From contig OZ024826.1 of assembly GCA_964016985.1 (NCBI GenBank), positions 45,484,978 through 45,548,977 on the forward strand: 64,000 bases of DNA, given 5' to 3'. This document shows, one piece after another, positions 49,901 through 58,400 of this stretch. A program made the translations under genes and the position numbers. The notes beneath the pieces were generated by a model. The model did no database searches, was not told the origin of the DNA, and saw only the letters and a program-made list of their open reading frames with translations. How positions within the stretch are numbered: the stretch's first letter is position 1; the number at the start of each line of letters is the position of its first letter. This DNA comes from Anodontia alba. Its lineage: Eukaryota > Mollusca > Bivalvia > Lucinida > Lucinidae.

Positions 49901-52370
49901 AATCACTATTTACAATGTTCAAAGGACTATAACTCCAAAAGTATGTGAACCCAAGTTATGGTTCTTGTGTTCTTCATGTTGTCTCGTGGTGGCAAACATT
50001 TCTGTAAAGTTTCATGAAATTTTCTGAAACAGTTTTTCAGGCTACAAAGTGGACACAAGTATACGACCAAAATCATTTTTTACAATGTTCAATGGGCAGT
50101 TACTGCAAAAGAAGGTAAACAAGAGTTATGGTTCTTGTGTTTTACATTTCTATAAAGTTTGATGAAAGGTTTTTAACATTTCTGTAAAGTTTGATGAAAA
50201 TATCTCACATGGTTTTCAAGTTACCAAGCGGACTTGAGTATATGACCAAAATCACTATAAATACTGTTCAGAAAGCCATATCTACAAAAGTTGGTAAGCT
50301 ACAGTTATGGTTCTTATTTTCTGCATGTTGTCTCATGGTGCTGAACATTTCTGTAAAGTTTATGTGATAATATCTCAATTGGTTTTCAACTTACAGATCA
50401 GATATGAGGATATGACCAAAATCACTATTTACCATGTTCAACTGGGTTTAACTCCAAAAGTAGGTAGCCCACAGTTATGGTTCTAGTGTTCTGCATGTTG
50501 TCTCATGGTGGTAAACATTTTTGTCAAGTTTTGTAAAAACATCTCAAAAGCTTTTCAAGCTATGGGATGGATATGGTTTTATGACAAAAATCACTATTTC
50601 GAAAGTTCAAAGGACCATAACTCCAAAAGTAGGTAAACCACAGTTGTGGTTCTTATGTTCTGCAAGTTGTCTAATGGTGGTAAACATTTCTGTAAAGCTT
50701 CATGAAAATATCTCAAACAGTTAACAAGTTACAGGGCGGACACAATTTTATGACCAATATCACTAGGAGGGTCGTGCAAAAAGTTCTGTCACTAATAGGC
50801 TACGTTAGTTTTATCCCAGGTATATTTTAAAATGCTTAACTGCACTTGAATGGTGTGTTGAATAACTAACGATACCTGTTTATTTCGTGCAAATTGCTTT
50901 CCAACTGACCGAGTTATTTCAAATTGGAATAGATGCAGTCATATACACTGACCAGTTTACTTGTTACAGTGGAACATGGACCAGAAGAATGAAATTCGTA
51001 GCTATATTAAATGCCGCATTAGGCTTAATATACATTCAAAGCAGATATTTAATGAATTGTGTGGTATATATGAACCTCAGACCTTCAATGCGCACAGATA
51101 CCAAAAGAAGACTATTTATCTGCTTTTTGCGACTGGGTAAAAAGGTTACAAAAATGTGCTTCAGTAAAGGGGGAATACTTTGAAGGTTTGTAATAAAAAT
51201 ATGTTTGATAAAACGTAGCACTGAAGTAATCCAGACCCAGTGACAAACTTTTTGCAGGACCCTCGTATTTACAATGTTTAAAGGGGCATAGTTCCAAAAG
51301 TTGGTAAACCACAGTAATGGTTCTTATGTTCTGCACATTGTCTGATGGTGGAAAACATTTCTGTAAAGTTTCATAAAAATATCTCAAATGGTTTTCAAGT
51401 TATGGAGTGGACATGACTTTGTGACAGACAGACAGCAGTCCATGGCAAAATCAATATAACACCGACCCTGAAGATTTTCAACAACTTGTTCAAAGTTTTT
51501 TGAAATTTTCACAATATTGTTATGGAACATCAATGATTTAAAATCTCTGAAGAAAAGCAAACAATATTTTCTAATAAAAAAATCCAAAAAAACAGTCTAC
51601 CACAAAAATTGCATAGGTCAGACTCATTTTTGGATGTAAAATTATTTATACAGTAACTACTTGAAAACAAAGTGCAGAAATAGAAAAGACAAATGGTTCC
51701 TGATAAAATATGGTCAATAAGAACAAAACATTTTCATACAGAATAAAATGCCAAGTGAAAAACATCTTTCCAAAGGATGTCGAAAGGACAGAAGGCAAAT
51801 TATTCTTGGTTTTCAGTTTTCACCATTTACAATATGTGAAAATACCATTAATTCCCACAGTAAGCTGCACACAGGTTGTAATTAAAGAGGAAGGGTCAGA
51901 ACTAATGTTGTGAGAACTTGCAGCCCAACCCCTTTGCTGTATTTGTTATAATAATAAAATATGCTTAAACCAGTAGGCTGTAGACTTCCAGGTATGAACA
52001 TTTACATACATGCCATATCTCATACTGTGAGATAAAATCTCACAGAATTTTGCCCACCTGGAAGGCAATTCCCATAAAAAATTCAAATCTCGTGTAGAAT
52101 TTTCAGACCATTTTACAACAAATTTTATGAAGAAATAAGCATAAATCACACACTGTTGTGGTTTTCACAAGTTCTTACATGAAAGAAAAGACTTTAGACT
52201 ATACTGGGGGAGCTCCAAAGTGATATTTAACAAAATCTCACAGAATTTTGTCAAATCTCCCTTAAAATTTCGCCTTATCTCACAGATTTTAGTCCACATC
52301 TTATGGCATGTATGGAACAAGGACACATTTCCCAAAATTTAGCCCACATAAAACTCTTTAAATACATAAA

Positions 52371-52408
<38 letters not shown>

Positions 52409-55400
52409 AATGATGATGATGATGATGGAAGAGCCTCTGTCAAGTATTATAGCTGTAAAATTCTTCAAGGTGTATTAACCTATAAAGTGCCAATCACAAC
52501 TGCAGCAGACAACATTTTAAATTTCAATTATTTTATTTTTCAGAGAAACTTAGTCTTGACATTTTTCCAGAGAAACTAAGTCTTGACATTTTTTCCAGAG
52601 AAACTAAGTCTTGGCAGACAATTCACCTGAAATGGCAAGACTTATTTTCTCTGAAAAATAAACAAACAAACAAAAAAAAATAAAAATGTCCTCTGCTACA
52701 AATTTGCATGGTGCTTTAAGAGTTAATAATGTAACATAAATTTCATAATCAAGATAAAAACTCAAAATATGTTATTTTTATACAGATTTATAAGGAAATG
52801 AGTAATCATAGCAGAAATGTATACACCTCAAACATTTCCAAATCAGAAAACTGCAAAAACTTTCCCCAGTATTAAAAATTACATACAGTAAACTGGATTT
52901 TGAACTTATATGGAAAAGGAAAAGCCTAGATTACCAATGCATCCACACAATCTAGTGATAACAAGCCATTTTTAAAATCTTAGAATTTTACAAATCTTAC
53001 AACACAGGCTTAAACTTTAATCCAAGACAAAGACAATGCCCTTTAAATCATCAAACTCTATCAAGGAATAAAAAATTACATAGGTTTGAAATGAGGAGGT
53101 CGACAAATTTTGTCTGTCAAAAACTGATCAGCTGTTTTACCTGAATAGTGAAATTGACCCAAAACACATCCTCAATAGTCAGCCATTTTCTACATTACTC
53201 ACCATGTATATGGTTTGGAACAGTAGCCTTATAAAAAGGGCTGGCACAAAAAGGTGCATGCATATTTTGCACTAAATTTACTCTCATTTTGTTGGGAATG
53301 CCTTTGAGAATAGCTAGAAATAGGTCGTACGAGGCTCTCTCCGCAAATTAGGGAGATATTTGACCTCAAAAGTCATCAAGCTTCAAACTGGATTCTGATC
53401 TTGTTAACAGCCAAATATATCCAAATATTTATAATGTAATCATTTCTAAATTTATCTACAGTAACCTCTTTTGAAAATATTAGGCCTAGTGGCACACTCG
53501 CAAATGAAAAGGCAATTTTCAATGCTCTCAAATAAATACTCACTTTGCAAACCTGATTATTTCTTTTTTGCAATAAAAAAACATGAACAATCCATCTTTC
53601 AAAAATCAATTTGATTAGTGCATTTCTCCTAATATTTCATTTATGAAACAATGGTTTGCATGGTGACAGGTAGGAACTGCTAATATGGTAGTACTGTCTG
53701 TCATTCCTACATAATCTGATCAGTGCTTCTCTAAATCTTTGACATTTTTATTTTACTTCACTGTAGCTGGTGTTACCCCTTGCTATGCTGAATAGATTAA
53801 GATGCCATGCCCATCTCTAATTGCCAACCAATCAAATAATTTAATCCATTCTTGATATAAACTCACATACTGAATATCAAATAGTGAAGATCCAGATCAG
53901 TTGGCTTCTGAGGAAGCCAACTGATCTGGATCTACACTGTTTGCAAAGGCAGGGTATATATCATGGTTTAGCAAGACAAAGGTAAGTGCCATGTGTTGGC
54001 CATACTTTATCATAATGCAGTTTATATTCTCATTTCTTTCCCATTCCAGTTACTTTGAAAATGGAATACCATTTAAGCCTGTGCCAGGGCGTATGAAGCC
54101 CCACAAACTACACTGCTGCATAAAGAGACTTAAAAAAACTGAGTCTCAGATTTTAGTTCTTTTTGTGTGTTCTGAACTTCAGGGCCCAGTTGTTCAAAGC
54201 ACGGTTAGCTTAACGAGCTCATTAAGGGTCATTTCATTAACTGTTTTAGCAGATTCAATATACAATATCCTAATATTTTTTGCTGAAAAAATATGAGTAG
54301 CTTTTGCACTGCAAAAGCCACTCACATTTTTTCAGCAAAAAATTTCAGCATATTTGCATATCACTCGATGTAAATTTTAACAAATCATTAACTAACAACA
54401 TCGTTAGCTTTGAACAACTGAGCCTAGATTGTTGTTCTGTTGTGTACTCTTAGTTCGCAAAGGCAACATTTCAGACTTTTATTCTCTGTTTATCAAAAAA
54501 AAAGAATTGTAAAAAGGCAAATGTCTGGATAAGGTTGTGTGGATACAAAGGCTGGTCTGAGTCATTGCAGTACATCTGAAACCCACCCCCACCTTTTTGC
54601 TTGACAAGACTCATATGACATAGTAATATGCTATTAGTTATATCAGTCACCAGGCTTTCCGTATAGTATAGCCAACAGCTTCAACATGGGAAAAGGGACA
54701 CTAAGACTTAAAACTTACAATCAGTTTGTACTCCTAGCCTTTAGTATGCTCTCAATGAAACTAGCAGATGACAACTGTATTCTAATTTAAATATTTGCAG
54801 AAGACATTGCAAAACATTTCCGTCCCAACTCCCACCCCAAACAGAAAATATACTGGAGCTCCATTAGTTCTATTCATTTCTATATTTTTGATACAATGCT
54901 GTCAAACCAAATCTCCCAAATACTTATTTCTCTATTACAATCGACTCTCATTATCTCGACTTCGCTTATCTCGAATAACCGCTTATTTCAAAGTGAAAAT
55001 CTGATCCCTGTATTTTCAACATGGTACAAAATATTGTGGAAAAGAGGAGAAATTGCTCCTAAGGAGCAATTTCTCCTATTTTCCACAACATTTTCAATAT
55101 ATCTCTAACTTAATGAGTCAAATTACATATTCATTTGTGAAATGTGGTTGTTTGATTTATTTTTTCCTCAATTCTACAAATCTGATATGTTGAGGTAGGG
55201 AAATCTCAAAGTATTTCAGAGAGTCCCTTGGACTTTGAGACAATGAGAGTCCACTGTATTTCTATACAGTTTACACAGCTCTTGATACAGGGGTAGCCTG
55301 ATAAATATTCTTATTTCTCCATGATAGCATAGGTTGTGGGTATTCATTAGAAATAAGAAAGACATCAATACTTTCCGGATAAAAAAAAGCACCTTATATT

Positions 55401-58400
55401 GGTTAACTATGAAATTTTTAATCTCATATTATTGTGTGTTTGTGTTGAGGATTTTCAGTCAACCCAATGGGCTCATGTCCAGCACAGTCAGTTTACCTAA
55501 ATACACTTTTACTTAGCAGGCTTATTCCTCTAAGTGGTTAACCAGTGTTGTGCACATGCTTTCACCAGAAACTGACAACTGCCTTTCTTGAATCAGCGCA
55601 AGGGAGAGAATGACCGTAGAAAATATTTCATGACCAAAACTTCACGAAAGAATGTTGCCAACCCGGCAGGGGTCAAACCCCTAACCTCCTGATCATGTCT
55701 GACATGCATCCAACTGAGCAACCGAGGCTGGCTAATCTCATATCAGTGCTATTCACTTATAATGGTATGCTATTCCATGTTCTTACACTTCATATCAAAT
55801 GAGCCTCTCTGGATAAAAATCGACTTAACCCTTGTCATGCTGAATAAATCAAGATGACACACCCACTTCTAATTGTCAGCCAATCAGATCACTTGATCCA
55901 GGTTTTTGCTACATATTCACATACTGAATGACAAACAGTGCAGATCCAGATCAGTCGGCTTTTGAAGAAGCTGACTCATCTGGATCTACACTGTTTGCAA
56001 AGGCAGGGCATATCCAGGTTCAGCAGGATCAAGGTTAATGACAAACACAACCAATATAGACAAAGATCAGGCTACAAATCTGCACAATCTGATCACAGTC
56101 TATATAAGTCACTACCATAATGTTTGGTCCTTAAACAATTCTATTAGCAATTAGCTTAGACTCTGATCAGACTGTGTGGACATGCAGGTTGATCAGGTCT
56201 ATGCAAGTCATGTATGTCATAAGATTGATTTCTATATGAAGGGGCTCTTTTATCTTTATTTAGTCGTTATATATTAATGCAGCATTATTAATTCAAAATT
56301 TGCATTTTGATCTGTCAGGTGTGAGTTTATGCATAGCTCCAGATAAGGCGCTTTTTTCAACCGAAAAATAATGATATTTTTCTTATTTCTTGACAAAAAC
56401 ATATGATGGGTACTCATTAGAAGCACCTCGGTGAGTACCCAAAACATATGTTTTTGTCAAGAAATAAGAAAAATATTATGTGGATACCCCTTCTTATCTG
56501 TAGCTATGGTTTATGGCTTCCTACCCCATTACTCCAGAAATTTACAAATTTCAAACATACATAACAACATAACTCAAGATAAGTAGGGTATACGCATAAT
56601 ATTTTTCTTATTTCTTCTCAGAAAGAAGTAGTGGGCACTCATTAGAAGCCCTTAGTGAGACGCTACGAATGAGCACCACATTTGTTTTCAAGGAGAAATA
56701 AGAAAAATATCAGTACTTTTCAAATGAAAAAATGTCTTATCTGCAGGTATGTTACAGTCTGGTTTACATAAAAAAATCCCTAAAAAAACATTTCTTATTC
56801 ATCCTTTTTGATAGAAATTATTTATTGCAAGATGAGCATTAATTTCTTTTTCAGGGCTTCCATTAACTTCTAGACTCAGGAAGTCCCAGACTTCCTACCC
56901 CTCAAATTTGGAAGTCCTACAGGAAAATCTAGGAAGTCCCACTTTTTTCCGTGCTGCGGCAGTTTGCCCTTTCTTTAGTAGAACATAGGTTCTTATTTCA
57001 GTGTCACACAGAATCATCATGATATACACTTCTCTTTGTTGTGTTTTAAAAATGTCCTTATCGCATATTGAAATTCGATCGCATCTTTTTGGAAAGCCTG
57101 TACTTGTATGTCGGACCTTAGCGAAAGCATCAACATTGGTACAACTTCGCATTCGTTTCAAAGCCCAGAGAAAGAAAAAAGAAAAGAAAATACATGAGAG
57201 AAAACACCCAAAACATGTTTCCTTAAAAATAAACTATGCTGAAATTATTTTGCAGAAATGTATTTAATGAAATATTTGTTCGGACTGAAGCTGATCAACG
57301 CGAACGAACGAGTTGCTTACTTTACAAAAATTGCGGGAAAACGCGCCGACTCGTGCAACAACAAACAAATAAAAGGCAGCTCTCGATGAAATTCCAACAG
57401 CAAAACGTTCAGTCGCGGAGAAAAGCAAGCAAAACCATCGCAAATCGCCTATATTTAGACTTACTTTGCGTCTTTTCCACGCTGGTAAACAGCGCAACCG
57501 GAACAAGGCTACGCATTTAGAAGCGGGTTTTCCGAAAATTTTGACGAAAAATATGTTTTCTTTTCATTTGAAAAATTGCTTTTGTTGTCATGACAAACAC
57601 AAGCTTCTAAATTCAAATAGATTTCAATTTGCGTTTTGTGCATAATTGTTATTTATTTATTTATTTATAGAATTTCACTCGGTATTTCCCGGAAGTGTTG
57701 AGGTGTTTTCAGACGACACACGTTCTTAGCAAATAAATAATTTAAGATTTCGTGAATATTAAAATATAATACTGACGTCATATAATTTCACCGAATATTT
57801 TCGGGTGTCGCAGTAGAAAGTTTAATTATACAAGCATCGATTAATCAACTCAGCACGCGTGATAAATACACGCAGTGATCACGCAGCCATCAAAAGGGTG
57901 CCGCGACGCTTGACACGGCTGTCAGTAAAACTCCCGCAAGCGGAAAGTGGGACGTCCTTAAAGCTCAAGTCAACACAGGTAGCGAATTTCCGGTAAGTAG
58001 GCGAGGCAAACATCATACAACTCGTTAAAAGTGGGCGGGCTCATACAACTCGTTAAAAGTGGGACGTCCTTAAAGCTCAGTCAACACAGGTAGCGAATTT
58101 CCGGTAAGTAGGCGGGGCAAACATCATACAACTTGTTAAAAGTGGGCGGGCTTTTTGACAATTTTTGGACGTCTCGGGTATCGATTTCGGACGGACAAAA
58201 GAAATTTCGGAAGTCCGCGGTACGTCTTTGAAGTTCAATTTGGACGTCCGGTGGCAATCTCAGGGCGTAATATACGTCGTACGTCCGCTTAACGGAAGCC
58301 CTGCTTTTTTAAGTCTTATCATCCCTTTACCCTTGATACGCTACAAGAGATTCATTCATACATTGTGCTCCATGCCTACCCCTGACTGAAACCGTTTCAG

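Noticed and set aside
50887..51183. Plus-strand 98-codon frame
   Set aside because: Overlaps the mariner remnant in the wrong frame. The transposase ends are read from 50976 and in a third frame ending at 51193.
56895..57520. Overlapping frames on both strands taken as a transposase
   Set aside because: No hAT dimerisation or RNase H-like motif recognised, and the frames are short and on opposite strands.
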